A DNA stretch of 64,000 nucleotides from Paenalicyclobacillus ferrooxydans. GTDB lineage: Bacteria > Bacillota > Bacilli > Alicyclobacillales > Alicyclobacillaceae. The notes beneath the pieces are model-generated. The model was not told the DNA's origin and made no database searches. It worked only from the letters and a program-made list of their open reading frames with translations. Location of the stretch: positions 31,450 through 95,449 of the forward strand of contig NZ_LJCO01000107.1 in NCBI RefSeq assembly GCF_001399675.1, written 5' to 3'. Positions 16,408-26,001 of the stretch are shown piece by piece (position 1 is the first letter of the stretch; each line of letters begins with the position of its first letter). Position numbers and translations under genes: made by a program.

Positions 16408-18477
16408 GTGACAACAATGACCATCGGATCGTTGACACGAAGAATCGTGTTTATTACGAACGGTTCTGTCCTAAGTGGCCAGATTCACAAGACAGTAAGT
16501 GTGACAAACGATGTCGATTGCGACGATTCACCTTGGGACTATATATTTTGGACACAAGCCCCGAAGTCTGAAACATTGCGCAGAGTTCATCCAACGCTGG
16601 TTGTCTTGGTAACTGACGAACCAGACGATGAATTTGAGAGATCGGTCCTGGACTCCTGTCGAGAACTCGAGGTCCCCATTCTTCCGATATTAGGGAGAGG
16701 CCCCGTGGTGCTCTTGGGTCCTTTCGAGGCACCTGGTCATACGGGGTGTGTCTCGTGCATGCAGTATAGATGGGAGAACTCTGTCCGGCGAACACGTCTT
16801 CGTCATGCTTTTAACAGTCAGGTGGGGCACCAACGTTCAGCGAAGCTAGCGTTATCAGTTTCGAGTGAAGAAGTGGAGGACGTAGTCACTCTGTTACTTG
16901 AAGAGACGGAAGGAATAGCAAGTCTCATAGTGCATGAGGACAGCTTACATAACGGCGGCGTCAAGGAAGCAATGGATGGGAACATTCGGAGTGTAGGGCG
17001 CGTTGGAATTTACCACCGAGCTCACGGTATTCGGTGGACAACACTGGTTCCGAGTCACGAGTGTCCACGATGCTCCACACTGCCGTTGGACGCACCAGAG
17101 ACAGCCAAGTTTAATGTCTTGTCGCAACCTGTGGTTAACGAAGCAGCCTTACGGGTAAGAAATATTCATTCGGACCACTTGATGGATCTCTATGTGGACC
17201 CGGATGTGGGATTTATTTCGGTTCTAGAGGATATTACACTCTCGGAAGGGCAAGTGCGATCCAGCGCTACGATTCAGCTTCGGTCTAGGCAGGACATAGG
17301 CTACGGGTCTGCCATGTCCACCTCTGGGGCTCGTTCCACAGCTATCCTTGAGGCGGTGGAACGAAACTGTTCGATTACGGCGAGCAATCGTCGTCCTGTT
17401 GTTTTCGGGTCCTATGATTACTTGCGGGATCTTGCTGTGAATCCCAGAAACTTTGGCCTGCATCGCGATGTTATGTATCAGGGTCATTCTTACCTTGAAC
17501 CCTATCATTCTTCCAAAAACTACTCCTTTGTGTGGGCTTATTCCACTCGTGAGCAGAGGCCGATTTTAGTTCCGGAGCAAATCGCGTATTACGGGGCCAC
17601 GCGCGACGCCAAGCGATTTGTCAACGAGTCTTCGAGTGGGTGCGCACTCGGTGGTTGTTTCGAAGAGGCGCTCTTGCACGGGATCTTTGAGGTCCTGGAA
17701 CGAGATGGACTTTTGAACATGTGGTACGGCAAGTTGCGTGTTCCAGAAGTAAACTTGCCTGACTATTCTCCAGAAGACGTCCGGAAACTTGTACAATTCA
17801 TAGAGTGCAGAGGCTATACAGTGCGTCTCTTAAACATCAGTTTTGATATGGGGATTCCCGCCATCATGGCAGTTGCTGTGAACCACCGAAACTTGACACC
17901 GAAGGTAGTTTGCGGGTCAAGTTGCCATTTGAACGCCTTTGAAGCGGTCAAAGGTGCATTGCGGGAGTTGGCTGTCCAGGTCTTGCATATGGAAGGAATA
18001 ACAGGTCGGAGGAGGCAAGAAGGCCTCGCAATGCTTGAGGACGCATCAAAGATTAGGGCCATTCTCGATCACGTTGTTGCCACGGCACTCCCAGAGGCGT
18101 ACTCAAAGTGGGAATTCCTTCTTGAGAACCGAGACAGGCAGGTAGCAGAGCCAATCGATAAAGCTTTTTCTGGGGTTTCGGACAAGTTCGGGTTACACTC
18201 ACGGGACATTGGAACCATTTTAGAGCACGTCCTAAAACACATCCATCGGCTGGGGTTCGATGTTCTGGTGGTAAAGCAGACGAACCTTGAGGCCTCTGCA
18301 GGGGGATTCCATGTGGTAAAGGCCATCATCCCAGGTATGACACCGATTACATTCGGCTATCAATCTGAGCGCTTTGTTGGACTTACCCGCATTCTCGAAT
18401 TACCCAAGCGCCTCGGATATACATCCACGACGTTAACCCTAGATGATTTAAATCCCCATCCCCACCCTCTCGCATAA
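16408..18477 (+). CDS. Fused TOMM leader-binding/YcaO cyclodehydratase
   Basis: This 689-residue protein turns Cys/Ser/Thr of a peptide into azolines using ATP. The N-terminal part (1-230) is the ThiF/E1-like partner domain with a zinc tetrathiolate C114-x-x-C117 and C219-x-x-C222. The C-terminal part is the YcaO domain: ATP and Mg ligands in A-I-L-E315-A-V-E318-R and S-S-S-G-C-A-L-G-G-C-F-E-E, then E428-V-L-E431-R-D. The chain ends with the catalytic P683-H-P-H-P687 motif required by azoline-forming YcaO enzymes. The GTG start has GGACGGAGGG 7 bases upstream. The partner is the repeat precursor just before it. Confidence 0.93.
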   Translation: MTTMTIGSLTRRIVFITNGSVLSGQIHKTVSVTNDVDCDDSPWDYIFWTQAPKSETLRRVHPTLVVLVTDEPDDEFERSVLDSCRELEVPILPILGRGPVVLLGPFEAPGHTGCVSCMQYRWENSVRRTRLRHAFNSQVGHQRSAKLALSVSSEEVEDVVTLLLEETEGIASLIVHEDSLHNGGVKEAMDGNIRSVGRVGIYHRAHGIRWTTLVPSHECPRCSTLPLDAPETAKFNVLSQPVVNEAALRVRNIHSDHLMDLYVDPDVGFISVLEDITLSEGQVRSSATIQLRSRQDIGYGSAMSTSGARSTAILEAVERNCSITASNRRPVVFGSYDYLRDLAVNPRNFGLHRDVMYQGHSYLEPYHSSKNYSFVWAYSTREQRPILVPEQIAYYGATRDAKRFVNESSSGCALGGCFEEALLHGIFEVLERDGLLNMWYGKLRVPEVNLPDYSPEDVRKLVQFIECRGYTVRLLNISFDMGIPAIMAVAVNHRNLTPKVVCGSSCHLNAFEAVKGALRELAVQVLHMEGITGRRRQEGLAMLEDASKIRAILDHVVATALPEAYSKWEFLLENRDRQVAEPIDKAFSGVSDKFGLHSRDIGTILEHVLKHIHRLGFDVLVVKQTNLEASAGGFHVVKAIIPGMTPITFGYQSERFVGLTRILELPKRLGYTSTTLTLDDLNPHPHPLA

Positions 18478-18624
18478 GTTTGCCTGCTCTGCTCTCAGTT
18501 GTCTGAAACGATGCACTTCAATCGGATATGTCCCCTAATTTGTCCCTGGGCATTCACCCAGTAACGGGTTTCGGCATAGGCTAACGCACATACCGACTAA
18601 TCCGTCATACTCGAGGTGATTGAA

Positions 18625-19617
18625 GTGCCTGCAGGTTCCAAGAATCCTGCCTTGCAAAACCCACCAACAAAGACCCAGGTTAACCAAATCATCACCCAAT
18701 ATAAAGATGGCGAGCTCGCACTTGCTGAGGCACTGCGCATGTTGTCAGGGAAGCCGGGACCGGCATCAGACAACGCCCCAACTGCGCTGAGCAAGGAAAG
18801 GCTCTTGTCTATCTTTACGCAACTGGATGAACTCGTAGGGTTAAAGAACGTGAAGTCCGTCGTGCGTGAGGTGTTTGCTCTCCTCTATATGCAGGAACGG
18901 CGGCGCGCGATGCACCTGAAGGTGGAGCCGGTTGTTCTGCACATGGTGTTCAAGGGCAACCCGGGAACAGGGAAGACCACGGTCGCAAGGCTTCTTGCGC
19001 AAATGTTCCACGCTTGCGGGCTGCTCGAAAAAGGTCATCTTGTTGAGGTTGAACGGGCCGATCTCGTTGGCGAATACATCGGCCACACAGCCCAAAAGAC
19101 GCGAGAGATGGTGAAGAAGGCCCTCGGCGGCGTGCTGTTTATTGATGAAGCGTATTCGCTCGCCCGTGGCGGGGAGAGGGACTTTGGCCGGGAGAGCATT
19201 GATGCGCTGGTCAAGGCGATGGAAGACCACCGCAATGAGTTTGTGGCCATCATCGCGGGGTATGAGCGCGAGATGGATTGGTTCTTATCGACCAACCCTG
19301 GGCTGCCGAGTCGGTTTCCCATTCATCTGTCGTTCCCGGATTACACGGTGAATGAGCTGCTGCAGATTGCCAAACAAACGGCCAACGAACGCCAGTACAC
19401 CCTCAGTGTCGGGGCAGAGTCCAAGTTGCGGCACTACTTTGAAGTCGGGGGCAGTACGAAGACTGCTGCGTTCAGCAACGCGAGGATGGTCCGAAACGTC
19501 GTTGAAAAGGCGGTTCGACGACAGGCTGTTAGGCTGTTTGACATTGATTCATTAACACGATCCGCTGCGATGACCCTGAACCCCGAAGACTTCGACCTGA
19601 AGGAGGTCTCGCCGTGA
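18625..19617 (+). CDS. spoVK: Stage V sporulation protein K, AAA ATPase
   Basis: This protein of about 330 residues is of the CbxX/SpoVK AAA family, needed for spore maturation. It has the P-loop G-N-P-G-T-G-K-T-T near residue 112, Walker B V-L-F-I-D-E-A-Y and the sensor/arginine region L-P-S-R-F-P. The GTG at 18625 is preferred because GAGGTGA is 6 bases upstream; a GTG at 18616 is in frame. Upstream, CATAGGCTA (around 18576) resembles the -10 of sporulation sigma factors, a weak observation. The stop overlaps the next gene (ATG at 19614). Confidence 0.9.
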   Translation: MPAGSKNPALQNPPTKTQVNQIITQYKDGELALAEALRMLSGKPGPASDNAPTALSKERLLSIFTQLDELVGLKNVKSVVREVFALLYMQERRRAMHLKVEPVVLHMVFKGNPGTGKTTVARLLAQMFHACGLLEKGHLVEVERADLVGEYIGHTAQKTREMVKKALGGVLFIDEAYSLARGGERDFGRESIDALVKAMEDHRNEFVAIIAGYEREMDWFLSTNPGLPSRFPIHLSFPDYTVNELLQIAKQTANERQYTLSVGAESKLRHYFEVGGSTKTAAFSNARMVRNVVEKAVRRQAVRLFDIDSLTRSAAMTLNPEDFDLKEVSP

Positions 19618-20234
19618 AACGCAGTCTGGTGATTGGAAACGCCAATGTGGGGAAGACCCTGTTCTGTCTACGGTTTGCCTATTACATGGGATTGCGTCAA
19701 GTACGAATGTTTGTTGAGCGGACAGACGGAAAGTCTGAGGAACGTTTCCTAACGATCGATGAAGCAAAAAAGCTGTTGTCCAGTCCTCAAGCTCATCATA
19801 CCCGGGACCTGCAGACCATTGTACTTGACGTTCCACGAGGTAAATCCAGTCGACAGTTGCTGCTGACCGACACAACGGGTTTGACAGAGGGGATTCATCC
19901 TGACGCCAACATTCGCCAAGCGATGGCACAGACTCTGGAAGCCCTTACCGGCGCACAGGTGATATTGCATGTTGTCGATGCGGCTAAGCTTGGCAGCGAA
20001 TCGGGGGGGACGGGGAAGTCACACGCGTGGAAGCCAGTCGATGAGCAACTGGCGGAGTACAGCCAAGGCAATGGCGGGTATCTGATCCTTGCCAACAAGA
20101 TGGACCTTCCTGGTGCCAAGGCCGGCTATCAACAACTGGTGAAGCGGTTTTCCAAACACCGTGTCTTCCCGGTGTCGGCGCTCTACGGCGACGGCTTCCG
20201 GGAGGTGAAGCAGTATGTTTGGCGGTTTGCCTGA
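19614..20234 (+). CDS. Small GTPase of unknown function
   Basis: This 206-residue P-loop GTPase has G1 G-N-A-N-V-G-K-T, G3 D-T-T-G-L, G4 N-K-M-D and a G5-like V-S-A-L. The order and spacing resemble TRAFAC (Era/FeoB-like) domains. There is no additional domain, so it probably acts as a switch for a partner. It is coupled by overlap to spoVK before it and to the membrane protein after it, suggesting a spore-related or membrane-related task. I do not recognise a named orthologue. Confidence 0.75.
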   Translation: MKRSLVIGNANVGKTLFCLRFAYYMGLRQVRMFVERTDGKSEERFLTIDEAKKLLSSPQAHHTRDLQTIVLDVPRGKSSRQLLLTDTTGLTEGIHPDANIRQAMAQTLEALTGAQVILHVVDAAKLGSESGGTGKSHAWKPVDEQLAEYSQGNGGYLILANKMDLPGAKAGYQQLVKRFSKHRVFPVSALYGDGFREVKQYVWRFA

Positions 20235-21042
20235 GTGGGTGCTGCAGCTTGCGGCGATGATTTTCATCGGATCGGCCATTAAACTGCTCGATGACCACTT
20301 GGACAGCGAGTACGACATCTGTCGTGGAGAACGTACCCTTGCCGTTCGGCTCGGGCGATCCGTTCTGGCGTATGGGCTGGTCACGGCACTTCTGGCTGTC
20401 ACGTTCGACAAGTCTTTGGCGATAGCCTTGTTTTTTTCCAGTTACGCGGTCGGGATGTTTATGGAGCCGAAGGAGAAGATGCCGACACGTGTACCTGCTT
20501 TTGTCGAGTCTCTGGCGGCCATTGGTTTGTCATTTCTCATCACGGGTTGGCGAGAGGGTTTGTTTGCCTTGGCGTTTGTAGCGACGGTGGACTGGTTGGA
20601 TGACATCGTGGATTACGCCCGCGATGAACAGACGGGACAGAGGAATCTAGCTCGACGCGTCGGGCTCGTCGAGGCTACGCTGCTTATTCTGCTGGCTTTC
20701 GTGATATCCGTACTTCTGGCGCCCGTTACGACCATTCTCGGCTTTCTTGCGTTTGCCGTCGTGACCGCCGTGTCAGAGTTATCCACGCAAAACCTGTGGC
20801 AGCACGGAGAAAATGGACTCGGCCAAACCGAAGCAAGTAGCCTTTCTGACTCTGGCGATATGACAGATGCCAGGCATCTGACAGCTATGGAGGCGGGAGG
20901 GAACCGCGGTGCCGGAAAGATGTTCTCTGACAAGGCGACAGATGCCGAGGCCACGGACAAAGAGAAAGACGATATAACCACCCAGCATGAGGTTGCAGAT
21001 AATCCCAAATACCTCGGAGGTGACACGGATGGGCGCGATTGA
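20215..21042 (+). CDS. Polytopic membrane protein with UbiA-like Asp motifs
   Basis: This 275-residue protein has about six hydrophobic segments and a polar C-terminal tail (from about residue 195) rich in Asp, Glu, Lys and Thr. Two acidic motifs, L-D-D-H-L-D-S-E-Y-D with R-T-L-A-V-R-L-G after it, and D-W-L-D-D-I-V-D-Y-A-R-D, look like the two prenyl-diphosphate-binding motifs of UbiA prenyltransferases, but the chain is shorter than that family. It could be a divergent prenyltransferase or a non-catalytic relative. GGGAGGTGA precedes the ATG, and it overlaps the GTPase gene by 20 bases. Confidence 0.6.
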   Translation: MFGGLPEWVLQLAAMIFIGSAIKLLDDHLDSEYDICRGERTLAVRLGRSVLAYGLVTALLAVTFDKSLAIALFFSSYAVGMFMEPKEKMPTRVPAFVESLAAIGLSFLITGWREGLFALAFVATVDWLDDIVDYARDEQTGQRNLARRVGLVEATLLILLAFVISVLLAPVTTILGFLAFAVVTAVSELSTQNLWQHGENGLGQTEASSLSDSGDMTDARHLTAMEAGGNRGAGKMFSDKATDAEATDKEKDDITTQHEVADNPKYLGGDTDGRD

Positions 21043-21265
21043 GACGATCATGCTTTTGGTTTTCGTGGTGTTGGCGGCCCTGTTGATTGGTTATGCCACA
21101 GGCCGACGGTATGGGCTGGTGCAAGGTCGTCGGCTTGGCCGAGCGCAGGCGCCGCTGTTTCTGCGCAGGCAGGTATTGGCGACGGGGCACTGTCCGATTT
21201 GCGATGCAACGTATGACGAGGGGGGACGGCGGCAACCATCTCACTCAGGGTTGAATTTGGAGTGA
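21029..21265 (+). CDS. Single-pass membrane protein with CxxC (78 aa)
   Basis: This 78-residue protein has one N-terminal membrane helix (M-L-L-V-F-V-V-L-A-A-L-L-I-G), a basic stretch and a C-terminal G-H-C-P-I-C motif followed by D-A-T-Y-D, similar to half of a zinc ribbon. The start (GGAGGTG upstream) overlaps the previous gene, making it the last of four coupled genes beginning with spoVK. The function is unknown. Confidence 0.65.
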   Translation: MGAIETIMLLVFVVLAALLIGYATGRRYGLVQGRRLGRAQAPLFLRRQVLATGHCPICDATYDEGGRRQPSHSGLNLE

Positions 21266-21338
21266 AAGGCGTTTGCGACTATCAAGTGGTACAATGGTGG
21301 CTAAATAAATGGTGGCTAATTAAAGGAAGAAGCGGGTG

Positions 21339-22742
21339 ATGGTTTCGGAACAGCAGACACAGATTCAACAGGTTATTGCTGTCTTGCGGAGAGATCCTTC
21401 TGAAGGTGACGAGCACTTTACGGACCGGGTCGAGGAGCTTGTTGGACTTTGCGAAGCTGCAGGTGGAGAGGTTAAGGTGCGCATCGTTCAAACGCGTGCC
21501 CGCGTTGACGGGGCTCTCTACTTGGGCAGCGGCAAGATTGAGGAAGTACGGCTGGCCGTGGAAGCCCATGACGCTGATGTCGTGGTGTTTGATGCTGAGC
21601 TGAGTCCTGGACAGGTGCGCAACCTCGAGGGGCGGCTGCCGTGCCGCGTGATCGACCGGACGCAGCTTATCCTCGATATCTTTGCTCAGCGAGCCCGGTC
21701 ACGGGAAGGCATGCTTCAGGTGGAGATTGCACAGTTGCAGTACCTATTGCCAAGGCTCACAGGCCGTGGGGTAGAGCTGTCCCGCCTCGGTGGCGGCATT
21801 GGCACGAGGGGCCCTGGTGAATCAAAACTGGAGATGGACCGGCGGCGCATCCGTGAGCGCATCAGCCACTTGCGCGAGCGCCTGAAAGGACTTGAAAGCC
21901 GGCGTGATGTACAACGAAACCGACGGGCAAGGTCTACTCCGGCAGTGGCCCTAGTCGGATACACGAATGCGGGGAAGACGACGCTTTTGAAGCGTTGGAC
22001 CGAGGACCGCGGTTCGATACCTGTCACATCTGGCCAAAACCGACTGTTTGATACGCTCGATCCGTTAGCACGACGAGTCAAATCTGGTGCAACGGGTGAG
22101 ATTGTCGTCCTCGATACGGTTGGCTTCGTGCAAAACCTGCCGCATCTGTTGGTAGACGCGTTTCGGGCAACGTTGGAAGAAGCGACGGCGGTCGATCTGG
22201 TTATCCACGTGGTGGATGCCGTCAACGTAACGCACGAACGCATGGAGACCACGTACAAAGTGCTCGAGCAACTTGACGCGCTGAACCGACCTGTCATTAC
22301 TTTGTTTAACAAGGCCGATCTGCTGCCAGCCGGGACAAACCCGCCGCCTGATGTTCGTGCGTCGGCCTCGATTTATGCTTCTGCCGAGACTGGGATGAAC
22401 ATGGAAGCCTTTTATCAGTTGATCGATGAATACCTGGGCATGGACACGGTCCGTCTATCGGTTGTGGCCAACAACGGGGAAATGGACGGACTGTGGAGTC
22501 AATTGGCGCGCATGGGACGGATTGTGGATGTCGATCACGATCCGATGGCGGTTCACCTGGATGTAGAGCGCCGTATCGCGGACAGAACCAGAAACCAACT
22601 GCTTGCTCGCTATCCGGACCTGTTCGTTCAGATTGAGCAACGAGAGGGCGAAAGCACTCTCACTCCTGGGGCGGGGCAAGGGAGCCAGTTTATGCTCGAC
22701 CCCGATGGGGAGAGTCACCAAGAAGGAGCGCATCATGACTGA
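21339..22742 (+). CDS. hflX: GTPase HflX
   Basis: This 467-residue ribosome-associated GTPase splits stalled or hibernating ribosomes. The N-terminal HflX domain includes G-T-R-G-P-G-E-S-K-L-E-M-D-R-R-R-I, followed by a coiled R-rich linker and a G domain (G-Y-T-N-A-G-K-T-T, D-T-V-G-F-V, N-K-A-D). An in-frame GTG lies directly before the ATG chosen. It is the equivalent of Bacillus ynbA and is followed by ynbB with an 8-base overlap. A tandem ATGGTGGCTAA repeat lies just upstream of the gene. Confidence 0.93.
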   Translation: MVSEQQTQIQQVIAVLRRDPSEGDEHFTDRVEELVGLCEAAGGEVKVRIVQTRARVDGALYLGSGKIEEVRLAVEAHDADVVVFDAELSPGQVRNLEGRLPCRVIDRTQLILDIFAQRARSREGMLQVEIAQLQYLLPRLTGRGVELSRLGGGIGTRGPGESKLEMDRRRIRERISHLRERLKGLESRRDVQRNRRARSTPAVALVGYTNAGKTTLLKRWTEDRGSIPVTSGQNRLFDTLDPLARRVKSGATGEIVVLDTVGFVQNLPHLLVDAFRATLEEATAVDLVIHVVDAVNVTHERMETTYKVLEQLDALNRPVITLFNKADLLPAGTNPPPDVRASASIYASAETGMNMEAFYQLIDEYLGMDTVRLSVVANNGEMDGLWSQLARMGRIVDVDHDPMAVHLDVERRIADRTRNQLLARYPDLFVQIEQREGESTLTPGAGQGSQFMLDPDGESHQEGAHHD

Positions 22743-23991
22743 GGAGCGTCAAACGAGACAGGTGAATGTACAGGATTTGATGCGAGAGGCAGAGGAGAGA
22801 CTGCGGACGCGGTTTCGTCAGATCGATGCCATCGCATTGCGCAATCAAAAGAAGGTGCTCGAGGCGTTCTGGGCAGAACGGGTGAGTGCGCCGGACTTAT
22901 CAGGATCGACTGGATATGGACTCGACGATGCTGGAAGAGACAAGTTGGAACGTGTATACGCGAACGCCTTTGGCGCTGAAGCAGCGCTCGTCCGACCGCA
23001 GATTGTGTCCGGAACCCATGCCCTGCGGCTCGGTTTGTTCGGTGTCCTTCGTCCTTTAGATGAGATTGTTTTTGCGACGGGAAAACCGTATGACACCCTG
23101 GAAGGCGTCGTCGGGATTCGTCCGATGTCGGGGAGCTTGGCCGAGTGGGGGATTTCCCACAAACTTATCCCTTTGCTCGGGGACGGGACAATTGACATGC
23201 CTGCCGTGCTCGAAGCCATCGGGCCTCGGACAAAGGTGGTCTTTTTCCAGCGCTCACGAGGCTATGCAGATCGGCCGGCGCTGTCCATTTCTTCGCTCCA
23301 TCAGTCGTTTCGTGCGGTGAGAGAGGCGGCCAAGGATGTCTTTATCCTCGTCGACAACTGTTACGGCGAATTCGTGGAAGACCTGGAGCCGAGTGCGGTC
23401 GGTGCTGACCTTGTGATGGGTTCGCTGATTAAAAACCCCGGAGCCGGCATTATGACAACAGGCGGCTATATCGCGGGAACAAAGACAGCGGTAGAGCACG
23501 CGGCTGAACAGTTGACGGCACCCGGAGTCGGGGGAGAGTACGGACCCACGCATGACTTTTTGCGTCCCCTTTTTCAGTCGCTGTTCTTAGCTCCGCATGT
23601 TGTTGCACAAGCGGTGAAAGGCTCATTGCTTGCAGCCTATGTGTTTGAGGCCCTGGGACTGAACGTGTCACCACGCTGGGAAGAGGGGAGGAGTGATCTG
23701 ATTCTGGCCATCACCTTTGGCGACCCGGAACGGTTGTTGGCCTTCTGCCGGGCGGTACAGTCCACCGCACCGATTGACTCCTTTGTCCGGCCCGAAGCAG
23801 ACGCGATGGCAGGGTATGACGATGAAGTTGTGATGGCGGCAGGCACTTTTGTTCAAGGCGGGTCGCTTGAAATGTCCGCGGATGCTCCGATGCGTGCACC
23901 GTTCATCGGGTACTTGCAAGGTGGGCTGACCTATGAGCATGTTTACATTGCTGTGGAGCGCATAGCGTCAGATATTATGAGTCTGATGTAA
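22735..23991 (+). CDS. ynbB: Methionine gamma-lyase-like PLP enzyme (YnbB, aluminium-resistance family)
   Basis: This 418-residue PLP-dependent enzyme belongs to the Met_gamma_lyase family (PF06838 type), formerly called aluminium-resistance proteins. It carries the F-F-Q-R-S-R-G-Y-A segment, V-D-N-C-Y-G-E-F and the PLP lysine in G-S-L-I-K-N-P-G. The substrate is not established. The ATG at 22735 with AAGGAG upstream fixes the start inside the end of hflX. The order hflX-ynbB-glnR-glnA is the same as in Bacillus. Confidence 0.9.
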   Translation: MTEERQTRQVNVQDLMREAEERLRTRFRQIDAIALRNQKKVLEAFWAERVSAPDLSGSTGYGLDDAGRDKLERVYANAFGAEAALVRPQIVSGTHALRLGLFGVLRPLDEIVFATGKPYDTLEGVVGIRPMSGSLAEWGISHKLIPLLGDGTIDMPAVLEAIGPRTKVVFFQRSRGYADRPALSISSLHQSFRAVREAAKDVFILVDNCYGEFVEDLEPSAVGADLVMGSLIKNPGAGIMTTGGYIAGTKTAVEHAAEQLTAPGVGGEYGPTHDFLRPLFQSLFLAPHVVAQAVKGSLLAAYVFEALGLNVSPRWEEGRSDLILAITFGDPERLLAFCRAVQSTAPIDSFVRPEADAMAGYDDEVVMAAGTFVQGGSLEMSADAPMRAPFIGYLQGGLTYEHVYIAVERIASDIMSLM

Positions 23992-24017
23992 GCTATATTG
24001 CAAAAGTTTCTATGTTG

Positions 24018-24034
24018 TGTAAGGAAACCTTACA
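24018..24034 (+). promoter_or_regulatory. GlnR operator upstream of glnR-glnA
   Basis: TGTAAGGAAACCTTACA exactly fits the GlnR/TnrA consensus TGTNA-N7-TNACA and is a perfect inverted repeat. It lies 66-82 bases before the glnR start. It indicates repression of glnRA when glutamine is plentiful, as known in Bacillus. Confidence 0.88.
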
Positions 24035-24099
24035 TACTGTGTTGAGAGAAGAATGCTTACATGGTACCCTCCATATAAATGCTCCGTGGGGGTGCGCGG

Positions 24100-24492
24100 A
24101 TGGACCTCGAATCCCGTAAGCAACTACCCTTATTCTCCATCGGAATTGTGGAAAAGCTGACCGGATTGTCTGCCCGGCAGATCCGTTATTATGAGCAACA
24201 CGGATTGGTTCAACCCGCCAGGTCACAAGGCAATCAGAGACTGTTTTCTTTTGTGGATGTTGAACGGTTGATTCAGGTCAGTGCGCTGCTCGATGAGGGT
24301 CTCAACATGGAAGGCGTGAAGGAACGGATTACGCGCCTAGCCAAGGCTGAAACCACCAAGGAGAAGAAGTCGGTGGAACCAAGCGACCACCAGGTTTACG
24401 AACGGATGCGTCAAGAGATGCTTGAACGCCCTGGGCTTGGCGGGGCATCGGAGTTCCAGGGGGACCTGTTCCGCTTTTATCGAAAGCGCTAG
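24100..24492 (+). CDS. glnR: MerR-family nitrogen regulator GlnR
   Basis: This 130-residue MerR-type repressor has the N-terminal winged helix-turn-helix (I-G-I-V-E-K-L-T-G-L-S-A-R-Q-I-R-Y-Y-E) followed by a dimer helix and a charged C-terminal tail ending Q-G-D-L-F-R-F-Y-R, the segment that in GlnR senses glutamine-bound glutamine synthetase. The ATG at 24100 after GGGGGT is preferred over the ATG at 24079. It forms an operon with glnA. Confidence 0.93.
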   Translation: MDLESRKQLPLFSIGIVEKLTGLSARQIRYYEQHGLVQPARSQGNQRLFSFVDVERLIQVSALLDEGLNMEGVKERITRLAKAETTKEKKSVEPSDHQVYERMRQEMLERPGLGGASEFQGDLFRFYRKR

Positions 24493-24543
24493 GTTCTTTG
24501 TGCTTGTTTGTCGCATTGGTCAACCAAGATGGGAGGAATATTC

Positions 24544-25881
24544 ATGAGAAGAAACTACACCAAGGACGAGATCCTAAGGTTTGCAGAAGAGGCTAATGTC
24601 AGGTACGTCCGCTTGCAGTTTACGGATTTGCTCGGTGTTATCAAGAATGTCGAGATCCCGGTTGATCAGTTGGGCAAAGCACTTGATAACAAAATCATGT
24701 TTGATGGCTCATCTATCGAGGGTTTTGTCCGCATTGAGGAGTCTGACATGTATCTGGTTCCAGACCTCGCAACTTGGCTCGTGTTCCCGTGGGGCCATGA
24801 ACTTGGCAAAGTGGCAAGACTCATTTGCGACATTCATCTTCCTGACGGATCGCCGTTCCCTGGAGACCCGCGCGGTGTGCTGAAACGGGTTTTGCAACAG
24901 TCTAAGGACCTTGGATTTGACGCCTTCAATGTTGGACCGGAGCCTGAGTTCTTCCTCTTTAAGCTCGATTCCGAGGGCAAGCCAACCACTGAAGTCAATG
25001 ATGAGGGCGGTTATTTCGACTGGGCGCCGCTCGATCTTGGTGAGAACTGCCGACGCGATATCACCCTGACGCTTGAATCGATGGGCTTTGAAATCGAGGC
25101 CTCTCATCATGAAGTCGCACCAGGTCAGCATGAAATTGACTTTCAGTATGCGGATGCACTGGAGACGGCAGACAACATCGCGACATTCCGTCTGGTCGTC
25201 AAGACGATTGCGCGTCAGTATGGATTGCATGCAACCTTCATGCCAAAGCCGGTCTATGGCATCAATGGTTCTGGCATGCATTGTCACATGTCTTTGTTCC
25301 GAAATGGCGGCAATGCATTCTACGCAGCGGAAGACGAGATGGGCCTGAGCGAAACTGCACGCCATTTCTTGGCTGGCATTCTGCAGCATGCAAAGGGATT
25401 TACGGCTGTGACGAACCCGCTGGTGAATTCCTACAAGCGTCTGGTTCCGGGGTTTGAGGCACCTTGCTATGTGGCTTGGTCCCTGAAAAACCGGTCACCA
25501 TTGGTACGAATTCCTGCAGCGCGCGGTCTCAGTACCCGGATTGAAGTTCGGAGCCCAGACCCGTCCGCAAACCCATACTTAGCGATTGCAGCGATGCTGG
25601 CGAGCGGACTCGATGGCATCCAGAACGGGACGCCGCTGGCTGATCCTACGAATCGGAACATCTACATCATGACCGCTGAGGAGAAAGCCGAGGCTGGAAT
25701 CCACAGTTTGCCGGAAAACCTCGGCGATGCGATCAATGAGCTCAGTCGTGATGAAGTCGTGAGGACAGCACTTGGCGATCATGTGTTCCACCACTTTGTC
25801 GAGGCAAAGCGTCTGGAATGGGATATCTACAGGACACAGATCTCCAAGTGGGAGAGCGACCAATACCTCAGTCTGTACTAG
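24544..25881 (+). CDS. glnA: Glutamine synthetase type I
   Basis: This 445-residue enzyme makes glutamine from glutamate, ammonia and ATP. The sequence includes the substrate motif G-S-S-I-E-G-F, the metal site segment around [13 protein letters not shown] and the ATP signature [10 protein letters not shown]. Its length fits the feedback-inhibited GSI-alpha form of Bacillales. The start follows GGGAGGAATA. A strong terminator follows. Confidence 0.96.
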   Translation: MRRNYTKDEILRFAEEANVRYVRLQFTDLLGVIKNVEIPVDQLGKALDNKIMFDGSSIEGFVRIEESDMYLVPDLATWLVFPWGHELGKVARLICDIHLPDGSPFPGDPRGVLKRVLQQSKDLGFDAFNVGPEPEFFLFKLDSEGKPTTEVNDEGGYFDWAPLDLGENCRRDITLTLESMGFEIEASHHEVAPGQHEIDFQYADALETADNIATFRLVVKTIARQYGLHATFMPKPVYGINGSGMHCHMSLFRNGGNAFYAAEDEMGLSETARHFLAGILQHAKGFTAVTNPLVNSYKRLVPGFEAPCYVAWSLKNRSPLVRIPAARGLSTRIEVRSPDPSANPYLAIAAMLASGLDGIQNGTPLADPTNRNIYIMTAEEKAEAGIHSLPENLGDAINELSRDEVVRTALGDHVFHHFVEAKRLEWDIYRTQISKWESDQYLSLY

Positions 25882-25894
25882 AGCCACATATTGC

Positions 25895-25932
25895 AAACAG
25901 CCGCCCGGGGAGTTCCATCCGAGCGGCTGTTT
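25895..25932 (+). terminator. Terminator of glnR-glnA
   Basis: AAACAGCCGC (25895-25904) pairs with GCGGCTGTTT (25923-25932). Confidence 0.8.
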
Positions 25933-26001
25933 GCGATTTATTCAGGTGTTCGTTTGATTTGGGGCATGACTCATTGAACATGGTTCGGTATTTCAATGAC
26001 A

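Noticed and set aside
21716..22312. 198-aa minus-strand frame across hflX
   Set aside because: Arg/Ser-rich shadow of a well-supported gene; no start site.
24709..25389. 226-aa minus-strand frame across glnA
   Set aside because: Antisense to glutamine synthetase with no independent signal.
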